In this document: piece by piece, positions 40,174 to 50,124 of the stretch | Layout: the number at the start of each line of letters is the position of its first letter | Numbering within the stretch: the stretch's first letter is position 1 | NCBI GenBank assembly: GCA_963662175.1 | Contig: OY759217.1 | Coordinates: 15,316,562-15,380,561 of the forward strand | From: Aradus depressus | Lineage: Eukaryota > Arthropoda > Insecta > Hemiptera > Aradidae | DNA: 64,000 bases | Direction of reading: 5' to 3' | Made by a program: the position numbers and the translations under genes | Notes under the pieces: model-generated | Database searches by the model: none | Told to the model about the DNA's origin: nothing | What the model saw: the letters and a program-made list of their open reading frames with translations, nothing else

Positions 40174-41223
40174 AAAGATTTTGCTAAATTATAAAACAAC
40201 CAAAATCATATGTTATAAATTTTTTAAACAATACCTTCAACCAGTCTTCATTTAAAAAAATAAATAAAAATCTTTATTGTGAGCACATTCCAACTTTTTT
40301 TTTTCATTTTACTGACTAATGTTCTAAGAGTATTTTTAAAATAAATCATCTAATAAATAATATTCCTCTGGAAAAAGTTTTTCAGACATAACTTTTTCAA
40401 TTTTTGGCTAAATTTCAGAAGTTTCATAGTTTCCATTTAAAATTGTAAATATTTCTAGCCTCGTAAGCCCGTTTTTAGGAGACGAATTGGAATCTGAAAA
40501 CAAATTTCATGTATAAGTGCCCGTTTTCATATTATTTCCATTAAATTCTAAAAGAAAATTTTGTTTATGCGATATTGCACACTGCTTTATAATTAAATCA
40601 AATTGAGCACCGTACATTTTTGGCCACCCAATTTATGATAGTTCAAAGTTGAAAATAGACGGTAGGTATTGAACAGTAGGTTGGTTGGTTTACTTGGGCT
40701 GTAGAAAGAAGCACGTGCGTTGTCAAGGTTATGCATACATTTCTTTCGAAAAAAATCGATTAAACCCAGATTAGGTGATATTTAAGGTGATTTTTTGTTA
40801 TTTTATTTCTTATGCTTCATTTTATCACCTCCAATCGTTTCAGAGCGGAACACTGCGGAACATTTCAGATATTTATTTTGTAACATACAGATTTTTAAAT
40901 TTTACAACTCAAAAACTATGTAAGATTCTATCTCTCTCTAAAATTAATGTTTGATAAAATAGTAACTTAATTAATTTTATAATATTCTACTAACCTTTAG
41001 CTGACGATTCCATTTGGTTTTATTAAAAACCGTGAAGTTTTAAAACTTTTGTGCGTTCTTGAAAACGAGGGTCCTTTTCTCTCTTCGAAACACAAAATCA
41101 CTGCTCCCCTCGGAAGCTACTTTCACACTGGCATTCTACGGGTGAGCGTCCAGTTGGGGTCCTATTATCGTTTGATTCTATCTCACTAGCAATCACTTTA
41201 GCCAATTTGAGATAGAAAAATCC

Positions 41224-41550
41224 CTAACTGAAAACTTTTTTTTTTAGTTTTGGCCAGCTTTTTGAGATTTGGCCCCACTGTGCATCCCAATGTAGCGTAT
41301 CCATCATAAGATCTATAAAACGTTCATCTGGTGTTGGTGTATGTTGAAATTGTGTCTTAATGGGTCTTCTGTCGTATTTTGTCTTTTTGCAAATCATACA
41401 TTTATTAATAAGGTCTGTTATTTTATCTCTCATGTTTGGCCAATAGTATTTTTGTTTTAATTTATGATATACTTCCAAACAACCTCTATGGCATGTTTTT
41501 CCTTCGTGATAACATAGCGTATATTCTAGTTGTTCATCTTCCGATTCCAC
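41224..41550 (-). pseudogene. Gypsy integrase zinc-binding (H2C2) fragment
   Basis: A 108-codon frame with the HHCC domain: YHEGKTCHRGCLEVYHKLKQ, KYYWPNMRDKITDLINKC, MICKKTKYDRRPIK. His-His-Cys-Cys spacing fits retroviral/Gypsy integrase, which uses it for multimerisation and end binding. The catalytic core is missing; the C-terminal 25 residues appear frame-shifted. Confidence 0.75.
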
Positions 41551-41665
41551 GTCTATAAGTTTACTTTTGTATCTTATAATCTGTTTTAAATTTCTGTTGA
41601 ATTATATTTGAAATTTTATTGAATATTTGGTCATTCCGCCGAAATCTGCACTTTGGATATCAAAA

Positions 41666-42075
41666 TTAACGAATTGCGGAGAACGTATTCTCATACACAT
41701 TATTTTCAAACCTTGCACGTATAGCAGAATGGTTAAATATAGTGCTATGATGGGTTGAGCCAGGCCAACATGCCACAATGTTCATAATTTTCAATTGTGA
41801 GTCACAAATACACTGTACATTTATAGAAAAGTAACCCTTACGATTGCGGTAAAGTTCAGCATTTCGCCCTGGAGGCCTTAAAATTGGGATATGGGTGCAA
41901 TCAAGAGCCCCAATCACACCTGGAAACCTAGAGATGAGAAAAAATGTTTGTTTCATTTCTCTCAATTCCTGTTGATTTTCAGGCATGGTCACAAAAGTCG
42001 TTCTTAAAGAAGCTATTAGGTGGGTAACATGCGTAATTATCCTACTCACTGTGGATTTATGAATCCAAGCTTTCA
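41666..42075 (-). pseudogene. PIF/Harbinger (HARBI1-like) transposase fragment
   Basis: The frame shows STVSRIITHVTHLIASLRTT, SRFPGVIGALDCTHIPI (first catalytic Asp in GALDCTHI), RKGYFSINVQCICDSQLKIM and ACWPGSTHHSTIFNHSAI (second Asp position read as H in PGSxHDS). These are canonical HARBI1 DDE blocks. The start is fused to a hAT tail at about 42075 and the third catalytic residue and C-terminus are absent. Confidence 0.8.
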
Positions 42076-42398
42076 AGGAGTTGGTAACCTTGTTCTCTAT
42101 GGACAAAATACTCCAGGTCCGCCAATCTCTCCTGTCCCATCGAGTTTCTCAGGTAATTTTTGATTATCTTCAGTTTCGAGAATGATCGCTATGCCGTTGC
42201 AACTGTCACGGGAATAGTCAGAAAGAGTAAAATTGCGGAGCACAAATCCGGGAAACTAGCCGAGAGAGTGAAATACTCGATCAGGACCAAGTTTGCCAAC
42301 TCCCTGATGAAACGGATTTTCGACAATTGGCCTTTCAGGCAGCTTCGCAGGGACAACAGCTGATTGAACAGTTCGTCGGTTACGTCGTCATAGTACAT
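42076..42398 (-). pseudogene. hAT C-terminal dimerisation fragment
   Basis: The minus strand reads FLTIPVTVATA, a stop, then RSFSKLKIIKNYLRNSMGQE, RLADL and a SIENKVTNSL-type tail, the hATC dimerisation domain (PVTxAxxERSFSxLKxIKxYLR). A stop replaces the family Glu before RSFS. It runs without a gap into the Harbinger fragment, so a deletion or recombination joined the two. Confidence 0.7.
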
Positions 42399-42639
42399 TT
42401 CGCTGAACTTTTCTTATAATAAAAAATAGTCCTAATATAATCTCGCTTCGTTCGATTGATTTGATTTTTCAGCCTCTGCAAACCCTTCTTCAAGTCTCTT
42501 TCTTGTTCGATTCTTTGTTTGTCTAGCCAACTTTGACGCTTCATTGAAATCCTTTATAGACTTTTTTACTCTTCTGAATCCTCACTTTTCAGTATTTTGA
42601 CACAAAACATGCCAGGTTCAATATCGAGCTCTCTCAGCA

Positions 42640-43084
42640 CACGACATTGGCGATATTACCGTCGTTGAAACAAGCAGCAGTCTCAACTGCTTGCAACCAC
42701 ACAAATGTATTTTTTGGAATTCCGGTCCATATTGACTTATTAACAAGATTCATTAACTTTTTGGGTTTTACCATGGAGGCACATCTCCAGGAGGGAAGGC
42801 TCCGCCAAAGCTCTATAAACAGGTTTAATTTCCTCCATAATCACTCGTGGCAAATGAAAATGTTCACCGTGTCGGTACTCATTGTTTTCTTCTGAATATT
42901 TTTTAAATTTGCACCATTCCATATCACATAGCTGGTGAGCTGACGCACTATCAGTTGATTGTACATGAAAAAGGGTAGACCATACTACGTTTCTTCTGAT
43001 AGCTAGACCGTAATAAGTTTGAAGTTTATCGATTGCTACGTCGGTGAGTCGGCCTTTCCCACCGATTGGCTTGCCATCATTCAA
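42640..43084 (-). pseudogene. DDE transposase C-terminal fragment
   Basis: Frame with GGKGRLTDVAIDKLQTYYGL, AIRRNVVWS, MEWCKFKKY, LPRVIMEEIKPVYRALAEPS and HGKTQKVNESC, then a shifted PKNTFVWLQAVETAACFND. This GRLTDxxIDxLQxYYGxAIR to CLHGxTQNxNES block recurs in uncharacterised insect transposon proteins. It follows an N-terminal fragment of a DDE relic (43130-43690), but whether the two belonged to one protein is uncertain. Confidence 0.5.
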
Positions 43085-43129
43085 TTTTTTTGGTGCGGAA
43101 AATTTTAGTTTTCACATGCGCGACTATCG

Positions 43130-43690
43130 GATCTAAGCTTCTCCTCCTCTTGGTAAACTTTTGATTTAGTTTCCTTGGACATTTGATTTGGTCTGTTTTT
43201 ATGTTTACCTCGGCCATCTATCTGAGCTACACCGAATTCATTCAACTGTTTTTTTTAAAGTTTGTACACGGCGATTTGTAATACCGTGTAATGCTAAAAA
43301 GGCTTTATGACAAACAGTTACAACCTGTTAAGTCTCGCTCCCATCAATATGTGTACGTACACGATAACAATAAGAAGAAGTATGATAACTTGCCTCTTTA
43401 TCATCCTTTCTGTTGCGTCGCCGCTGAACAGGAATTACGGTAATCAATCCACTCAAATGCTGACTTTGTTTGTTATAATCACATAGTTTGTTGAAGTTAG
43501 ATATACGTTGCCGTTATTCGGAAGAAATAACTTCAAAACACTTGTAACGAAAACATCGACAATTCTCACCTATCTCGTTACTTGAGGCTCGAAGTTCTTT
43601 CAAAACGTCCTTCATTCTTCCTGTTTTCTTCCTTTTCTTAACATTGCTTTGTGCACTAAAACCATCTGAGTCACTTAAATCACTTAACAT
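43130..43690 (-). pseudogene. DDE transposase relic, copy F (N-terminal half)
   Basis: From MLSDLSDSDGFSAQSNVKKR (ATG near 43690): KDVLKELRASSNEIGENCRC, LITVIPVQRRRNRKDDKEAS, SSYCYRVRTHIDGSETQQVV, and TVCHKAFLALHGITNRRVQT. A broken RGKHKNRP-like block follows near 43200. It has the same layout as copies A-C and E (Cys-rich basic region, then CxxxFxxxxGIxxRRxQxL helix-turn-helix). Frameshifts and stops are frequent. The catalytic part is absent. Confidence 0.55.
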
Positions 43691-43933
43691 AATACAAGTT
43701 TAGTGTAAAGTTAAAAAAGAATTAGCCACGACCTATAACAGCTGTTGAAGTTATGAACGTGTTTGCAGTGAGAATTGCAACAGAATGCACAACAGTAAAC
43801 AAAGGTCATCTGATATATCAGATGTGAGTGGAGGGGAGAGAATAGTGTACATTTTATATCTACAACAATTGTAATAAGCAGTAGTTGAAAACAGTTGTAA
43901 TGTTTTCTTGTTATAATAAAAATAAGTACTTAC

Positions 43934-44066
43934 CGTTTGAAGCAAGCTCTGCACCAATTTTTTCCCACAGCTCATCCTTCATTTTGGATCTCATATAGTC
44001 GGCATGACTAGTGTCAAATAAAACGGGATGGCTCCGAACGATTTCTATTAACTTTTCGAAATCCAT
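43934..44066 (-). CDS. MADF-domain first exon (Harbinger partner type)
   Basis: ATG at 44064-44066, then MDFEKLIEIVRSHPVLFDTS, HADYMRSKMKDELWEKIGAE, LASNG, ending at a donor ACG/GTAAGT (GT at 43932-43933). LIexVRxHPxLYDxxxxDYxxxxxKxxxWxxIAxxL is the start of a MADF DNA-binding domain. It is intact as an exon. Nearby HARBI1-like sequence on the same strand suggests a Harbinger accessory gene rather than a host MADF factor. Confidence 0.6.
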
Positions 44067-44445
44067 TTGGAAAGCACAATGGTACCCACGCCCACGAAAT
44101 CTGTGCGGAGAGGTCAAACGTTTCCACGCGTGGATCCCAACAGACTGGGCTAGCCGTGGGCTGGGTCTAATGTGCGGCGACTCATTCAATGCTGTGCTTC
44201 ACAGAACCACCCAGGAGTGGGCTGGGCGTGTGCTGTGCGTGGGCTGGGTCCTATGTGCGCCGGGCCTAGGACTTTGATCACTCTTGCCAGTTGGCCCCAA
44301 TCTTTTGCCTGTTATAAACTAGTGACTGTGATTGTTTTTCCCCGAATGATATCTCCGTTAAAAACTGTCTGTAATAACCTACCAGTACCCATCGTTACCT
44401 AAGTTTGGCCAAAAAATGGACTTTGATCGTTAGGGATTAACGACT
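44067..44445. other. GC-rich non-coding with an internal near-repeat
   Basis: Two near-identical 24-base segments, GTGGGCTGGGTCTAATGTGC at 44156 and GTGGGCTGGGTCCTATGTGC at 44239, lie 83 bases apart in a GC-rich patch. This could be the terminal part of a Harbinger element. No coding frame. Confidence 0.4.
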
Positions 44446-44502
44446 TTGTTTTGTAAAGAAAACAAGTCACCGGGAAGGTGACTTGTTTTCTTTACAAAAC
44501 AA
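44446..44502. repeat. Perfect 26-bp inverted repeat
   Basis: Left arm 44446-44471, loop GGGAA, right arm 44477-44502. It sits exactly at the 3' end of the hAT coding sequence and includes its stop region. Confidence 0.95.
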
Positions 44503-46258
44503 TGTCTAGGTTTCTTGGGACACGTGCAAACTTATCCAGAACGTCTTCATCGCCTATTTTCACATCTCGATGGATTGATAGTAACGTTAGACCATTGAGC
44601 CTACTTTCCGATGTGGAATTTCTTAAGTATGTCTTCAATCTTCTTAAACTTGAAAAGCTTCGTTCCACAGATGCAACAGTAACAGGCAAGAAACAAGAAC
44701 AGTGGAGTTTAGAAAAGTGGAGTTTAGAAAAATCTGAAAACCGTCCTAAAACAGCCATTATTGCTCTTGAAAAATGTGACAAGAATTTCTTTCCCAACAT
44801 TTATATTCTCCTGAAACTATTAGCAGTTCTGCCTGTTACTGTTGCATCTGTGGAACGAAGCTTTTCAAGTTTAAGAAGATTGAATTCTTAAACTTGAAAA
44901 GCTTCGTTCCACAGATGCAACAGTAACAGGCAGAACTGCTAATAGTTTCAGGAGAATATAAATGTTGGGAAAGAAATTCTTGTCACATTTTTCAAGAGCA
45001 ATAATGGCTGTTTTAGGACGGTTTTCAGATTTTTCTAAACTCCACTTTTCTTTCCACAACAAAAATTCACTTTGCACAACTTCTTTATGTGCCAAATCTT
45101 TTTCGTAGAAGTTATAAGCAGCTTCAAATGACCTAAAATCTGTTTTGGCACAAAATTCTGGTAGAATTTGTTGTAAGGAAGAAATAGTTTCTTTGTGAGC
45201 TTCAAAACGTTCATTTAATGAATTACAAAAATCATCAAGATAAGGTACATAAACAGCTCTTCAGCTGTACTGTAAGGTACATTGTTGCGAGCTGTTTGAA
45301 CGCGACAAACTCTTGGCACTTCTTCTTCAATCTCAATTGTTGCAGCAAATTCCTTTGCTTCAGCATAAAGAGATTTAAAGTAGACATCAGTATTTACCCT
45401 CTGTTTGGATAGCAAGTGCAAAACCTGTGTAACATTTGCCATGGCTTCAGAAAGATCAATGTTGTTTTTTTGTGGCATTTCAGATAAATTGTGTGTAGTT
45501 GAGAGCATCCGACTCAAAACAAAAATATTGACAATAAAGTTAAACTGGCTTATAGAATTACTTAAAGTTCTGAGTCACTTGATTGTTCTTCAATTTTTGA
45601 GAGTGAAACAAGGATTGCTTTCAGAATATCTTTAAATAAAAGTACCGAGTCGTGTCTTTCCACCCACCGTGTTTCACATAGTGAAATGTTTCATTTTCTT
45701 CTGTTCAGGGCAACAATCAGATATAGTTGATTTCAGTATTTCAGTTCTTTTAGCTCACATGTGAAGGAACCTACAGACTTCTTTGATAACACTCATACAA
45801 TTTCTTATAGAAGGTATGTTACTTGCATCCGACAAACACAAGTTCAGTGCATGTGAAGAACAATGTGTATACACCTCTAGCGGTAGTTTTTGTTTGATGC
45901 AAGCTCGTACTCCTCTGAATTGTCCGCTCATCGCGCTAGCACCGTCGTATCCTTGACCTCTCATTTTCTGTAAGTCAAATCCTAAATTTAACAAAGTCTG
46001 TAACACCGTGTTAGCTAAGGCTGCAGCAGTAACATCATGGACGGGGACAAAAGCTAGGAAATTTTCTCTGATTTTGTATGATTGATCTTCAACAAACCGT
46101 ACGCAGAGAGAAAATTCTTCCATTTGGCTAATGTCAGTGGTTTCATCCGCTAAAACGGAATAAAATACAGATTTTCTTACATTTGTTAGAATTTTAGATT
46201 GGATCAAATAACCAAATGTATTAATGAGCTCGTTTTGAATAATAGAACTTATGTACAT
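44492..46258 (-). pseudogene. hAT transposase (DUF4371/ZMYM1-like), main part
   Basis: Minus strand from 46258: MYISSIIQNELINTFGYLIQ, FYSVLADETTDISQMEEFSL (catalytic Asp), MRGQGYDGASAMSGQFRGVR (second block), YTHCSSHALNLCLSD. Then 45215-45517 gives NVTQVLHLLSKQRVNTDVYF, and after short breaks the tail AHKEVVQSEFLLWKEKWSLE, NFFPNIYILLKLLAVLPVTV, ASVERSFSSLRRLKTYLRNS, TSESRLNGLTLLSIHRDVKI ends at 44492. These are the RNase H-like core and hATC dimerisation domain of DUF4371 hAT elements. The 5' part of the ORF lies at 56539-56664, split off by the LTR composite. An inverted duplication (44712-45050) breaks the C-terminal domain. Confidence 0.85.
44712..45050. repeat. 166-bp inverted duplication inside the hAT gene
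   Basis: Left arm 44712-44877 and right arm 44885-45050 are essentially perfect reverse complements around the 7-base spacer GATTGAA. About 50 bases of the arm's inner end recur a third time at about 44641-44690. The arms encode the hATC domain once on each strand. A transcript through it would form a long double-stranded hairpin. Confidence 0.95.
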
Positions 46259-47075
46259 TGCTAGGTTTTATAAAGTATATTGACTTGTTGCCTTTCACAA
46301 TAAATTAAAAAAAATGAATAAAATTTTGAATAATAAAAAAAATTTAAGTTAATTGACTCTATAATTTCAAAAATAAAATAATCTACCATATGGTTGAGTG
46401 AAGCTCTTAAAAAAAATGAAAAACATATGTTATAAATAACTCTGTAAAATTTTCAAACTACGTTACTTGCACCAATCCAAAAATCCAAAGGTCTCCCGGT
46501 GTGATTCTGAAAATTAAGATTATTAAATATTATGTCCCGATAACGATTGGCGCTTATCTCAAAGGTGTTGATTCGCAAGGCCTATGAGTTTTGAAATGTG
46601 AATTTCATTGAGAGAGATATTGGGGAAATTAAAAGAAATTAAAACATGGTTATAAATAAATTGGCTTTACTAAAACAAATTTGATGAATATGAAAAATTG
46701 AAATGGCCATATTGAAAAATTTATATACAAAAATGGATACTACCTTGTGACGTCACACTTGAAACATATATACAATAAATTTTACTTTTAACATAAAAAT
46801 TGGAGTCCACACTCTCTCCACATCCCTTCAATCTTTTACCGGTCACTTTTACTCACTTTTAATTGTTTACTCACTACTTTTCACACATTTCAACAAAAAA
46901 ACAGAGACTAGTCTCTCACAGGTCTCACCTCTACCAGAACTCAACACAGACTCACCAAACTGCCTCCGCACGGAATTATGGGTAGCAAATTCGAGTTTCT
47001 TTTTTCTGTTGTCTCTTGTTTTACTTCTAAATATTAATATTTTTTGGTGTTTTCTCTCCTTTCTTCCGTTTCTTC
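46259..47075 (-). mobile_element. LTR-C (truncated)
   Basis: Matches 49638 to about 50448 of LTR-D. It begins TGCTAGG next to the ACAT target duplication and breaks at about 47075 into internal sequence. Contains TGACGTCA at 46748-46755 but not the X-box-like palindrome, which lies in the missing part. Confidence 0.8.
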
Positions 47076-47121
47076 CACATCCATTCTTAATCCTTTTATA
47101 TTAGCATACATTCCTCTAAAC

Positions 47122-47580
47122 CTAAATTAACACATCTACACTATATACAAATAAAATCATAAAAAAATGCAAAATAATACAAAATCCCCTCCTGTGTATT
47201 GTGTAAGTTGAGTAATGTAAAATGATTTCGTTTCTTAATGTTGTGTTGTCCGTACGGTGTAACATAAATGTATCAAATAAATCATAAATCCCCGTAATAA
47301 TGTATGTTTTATGTGTATTAGCTTTGTCTAAATGTTCCTGAGATTGGCTGGGTTCGGCTCCCACAGGATCAGCTAAAAATCCTTCTCTGGCCCCCAGTTG
47401 GACCGTTCCTTCCAGATACTGACCCCCAATGCCAAAGAGAGGAGGCAATCTGCACTCTCTCTCTCCGACACCAAGCGACAGCTCCGTCGGGAACCAGTCC
47501 TGTGACTCGACATACAGGAAGCGCGTCAAGCTTCGGAGAGACCGGGCTAGTTCTCTGTCTACTGTTTCTAGGCTGGGCAA
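47122..47580 (-). CDS. Conserved-by-duplication ORF, unknown (copy 1)
   Basis: 152 codons starting MPSLETVDRELARSLRSLTR; a middle segment reads YLEGTVQLGAREGFLADPVG; the C-terminus is hydrophobic (GFCIILHFFMILFVYSVDVL). The duplicate at 52520-52978 is identical, which only reflects recent duplication. No domain is recognised. It may be non-coding internal sequence of the retroelement, or part of another repeat captured by it. Confidence 0.25.
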   Translation of the reverse strand: MPSLETVDRELARSLRSLTRFLYVESQDWFPTELSLGVGERECRLPPLFGIGGQYLEGTVQLGAREGFLADPVGAEPSQSQEHLDKANTHKTYIITGIYDLFDTFMLHRTDNTTLRNEIILHYSTYTIHRRGFCIILHFFMILFVYSVDVLI

Positions 47581-48259
47581 GTGCAGACGCCAAATACTGC
47601 AAGAGACCTAATTGTCTCCGCTTGCTTATTGCAGGGGATCAATTAGTCTCCGCTTGCTTATTTACTACAAAAAAAAAACGACTACTCTACTTCATTTATT
47701 CTTCATACATTCTCGATTAATTACCCATTATACTAATGTTGAACAATAAAAAAAATCTACTAAAAACAATTTTGTCTATATTGACTATGGATCCTTCAGA
47801 TGGATCCGGTTTCAATTCCCTTAACTGGGTTGTCTACTTCATGCTCCAGTTCGATCTTCCTATCGATCCAACCGGATCGATTCAACACTACTGAACGAAC
47901 TAATCTTCATCACAACAACAATCTAATTCCACATAAATAAACAAACAAAATATAATATTTCCTAAACTTATAATTTCATAAACCTCTTATAATTTCATAT
48001 GACAACAATGGTATGTTCACTTCACAATAACTTCCATCTTTAAAATATGTATATTCATTCATTCTTCATTTCATTTATTCTAAATTTCATTCATCCATAG
48101 TTTTGTCAGTGTTTGTCTATAGTTTTATTCAGTTTGTCTGTCTGTTATTGTCTATAACTCATTCGAGTTTCAAAAATGGTTACTTACTTTAAGTTCGGCT
48201 GATACAATTATCATTGTAGAGCCTTGAATGAGCTTCTGCCTTTTTCTTAATGCCGCGCC

Positions 48260-49339
48260 TTATAATGTCTTTAAATATCTTCCCCCCTCACTAAATAAAA
48301 TTTTGCATAGTCTGTCTGTCAGTACCGCGTCATTTTTCTCATTTCCCCTTATTTCATAAATTTTCACTTCAGTTTTTCTGTATTGTATTCTAAAAATGTC
48401 TTCCACCTGGTAACTAGTCTCATGTAAATTCTTTCTTAAATAATTTTTCCATTCATGCACAACAGTCATACTATCATATTTTCTTAATTCTACCTTAGTT
48501 TGCACTAACTGATAATTCATTATAATTTCTCCCTTGGAAAGAAATTTTCTTACCGATTTTACTCTACTTTGGAAATTCCTTTTAACTGTTAAATCTGTCC
48601 TTTCACTTTCTAAGCTATTTCTAGAACTAATTTCCGAGACTATTTTGACTTCATCTACTAAATTTTCTAAGTTTGTTTCTTTTTCTACTTCTACAGTTTG
48701 AACCTTTCTCTCTTTGCTCTTATTTTCAATATTTTCTACATTACTTTGATCTTCTATATTCTCTATACTATTATCACATCTTTCGATTACACTTAGATTT
48801 CTTTCGGAATTGCCTACGTTCCTACTTAAATTTTCCCCCATATTTTCTATGTATTTTTTACTTTCGCCAATCATCCTATTTAAAGTTGTCTCTATGTTTC
48901 CTAATTTGTTCCCCATTTCCCTTTTAAGATTCCCCATATGCCTATTAAGATTCCCCATATCCCTATTAAGATTCCCCATATCCCCTCTCAACTTTTCCAT
49001 ATTTTGAGACTGCTCTTTCCTCAAATTTGTCTCTAAATTTTGAGATTGTTCTTTCATATCCCCTCTTAAATTTGTCTCTAAATTTTTTATGCTTCTCATC
49101 ATAAGTTCCATGAATTGGTCCATTTTATCTGGTTTCTCCTTCTTTTCTACCTCGGTCTCTTTACTAACAACATCAATCTCCTGTACCTCCTCACTAGTAC
49201 CCTCTTTGGTCTCCATAGCAACGGGTATTTCCCTATCTGTCTCTTCCGAAATTTCTACTTCGGACCCTTCGTCCGAACTAAATTCCTCCCCCTTGTTCTC
49301 TTCCTCTAATCTTTTTGCTTCCCCTCTCGTCAATGGCAT
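48260..49339 (-). CDS. Coiled-coil Gag-like protein of the LTR composite (copy 1)
   Basis: 359 codons from MPLTRGEAKRLEEENKGEEF. An acidic N-terminus (residues 1-70) leads to a long coiled coil with heptad-like repeats DMGNLNR / HMGNLKR / EMGNKLG (about 110-145), further charged helices, then a C-terminal segment YDSMTVVHEWKNYLRKNLHE and FRIQYRKTEVKIYEIRG. Position just after the LTR and primer-binding site is that of gag. No capsid block of gag-1 type, zinc knuckle or pol is seen. Compared with copy 2, an indel in a C run near the 3' end changes the last codons and one R reads C. Probably packages or partners with proteins supplied by an autonomous relative (inference). Confidence 0.6.
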   Translation of the reverse strand: MPLTRGEAKRLEEENKGEEFSSDEGSEVEISEETDREIPVAMETKEGTSEEVQEIDVVSKETEVEKKEKPDKMDQFMELMMRSIKNLETNLRGDMKEQSQNLETNLRKEQSQNMEKLRGDMGNLNRDMGNLNRHMGNLKREMGNKLGNIETTLNRMIGESKKYIENMGENLSRNVGNSERNLSVIERCDNSIENIEDQSNVENIENKSKERKVQTVEVEKETNLENLVDEVKIVSEISSRNSLESERTDLTVKRNFQSRVKSVRKFLSKGEIIMNYQLVQTKVELRKYDSMTVVHEWKNYLRKNLHETSYQVEDIFRIQYRKTEVKIYEIRGNEKNDAVLTDRLCKILFSEGGRYLKTL

Positions 49340-49616
49340 AATTAAATATTAATACAAAAACAAAATTAAATTTATATAAATATCGCAACAAACGCAATTG
49401 TGTTCAATATTATTATATATATATTGAAAAAATTTCATACAATATTCCCCACTCTCTCAACGAAACTCATATCTCCTCATGGCCTTGTTTTTCCTGATTT
49501 TAAATAAATGCATCTTTTAGGCATATTTACTCTTTATAAAAAAAAAAATGTTTCGGTGACTCTATGCGAGTTATTTATTGGTCAAAGAATGCAAAAATAA
49601 AAAAACAAGCAATTAT

Positions 49617-49634
49617 CCTCACAAGGAGATGCCA
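49617..49634 (-). promoter_or_regulatory. Primer-binding site of internal 1
   Basis: Three bases after the LTR end, the minus strand reads TGGCATCTCCTTGTGAGG, complementary to a tRNA 3' end ending in CCA. The same sequence lies at 55016-55033. The tRNA identity was not assigned. Confidence 0.65.
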
Positions 49635-50116
49635 TAATGCTAGGTTTTATAAAGTATATTGACTTGTTGCCTTTCACAATAAATTAAAAAAAATGAATAA
49701 AATTTTGAATAATAAAAAAAATTTAAGTTAATTGACTCTATAATTTCAAAAATAAAATAATCTACCATATGGTTGAGTGAAGCTCTTAAAAAAAATGAAA
49801 AACATATGTTATAAATAACTCTGTAAAATTTTCAAACTACGTTACTTGCACCAATCCAAAAATCCAAAGGTCTCCCGGTGTGATTCTGAAAATTAAGATT
49901 ATTAAATATTATGTCCCGATAACGATTGGCGCTTATCTCAAAGGTGTTGATTCGCAAGGCCTATGAGTTTTGAAATGTGAATTTCATTGAGAGAGATATT
50001 GGGGAAATTAAAACATGGTTATAAATAAATTGGCTTTACTAAAACAAATTTGATGAATATGAAAAATTGAAATGGCCATATTGAAAAATTTATATACAAA
50101 AATGGATACTACCTTG

Positions 50117-50124
50117 TGACGTCA
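50117..50124. promoter_or_regulatory. CRE-like palindrome TGACGTCA in LTR-D
   Basis: A perfect TGACGTCA (CREB/ATF-type site), also found in LTR-A (16040), LTR-B (19289), LTR-C (46748) and LTR-E (55526). Kept in all five copies despite divergence around it. Regulatory use is inferred. Confidence 0.5.

Larger units (their letters stand above)
39093..41013 (-). pseudogene. Unclassified transposase (KWGCDGSSG family), with SINE inside
   Basis: Exon 1 is tiny (MESSAK, ATG at 41011-41013, donor GTTAGT at 40994). After TTTTCAG (near 40494) exon 2 reads NSSPKNGLTRLEIFTILNGN, then KVMSEKLFPEEYYLLDDLF. Further down, degenerate sequence at 39.6-39.9 kb gives SAGGRPSTSFQESSERRKTE and ELSYAAQMKLRE. The 147-codon frame at 39093-39536 gives FPSVKILNKARKECYP, LQPLLHHTTEQLL, LILICKWGCDGSSGYSIYKQ and SSPCFCRPIKMQFPKE. 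The blocks match a widespread uncharacterised invertebrate transposon protein; the Asp of CDGSSG may be catalytic. The C-terminal half is absent. A SINE (39928-40173) sits between the exons. Confidence 0.5.

Noticed and set aside
47122..47611. Treating the 152-codon ORF and its antisense 60-72-codon frames as separate genes
   Set aside because: Only one can be coding at most and none has a domain; identity with 52520-53118 reflects duplication, not constraint.
48673..49352. Plus-strand frames (84, 87, 65 codons) repeated at 54072-54751
   Set aside because: Antisense of the coiled-coil Gag-like gene; low-complexity Phe/Leu/Ser text.
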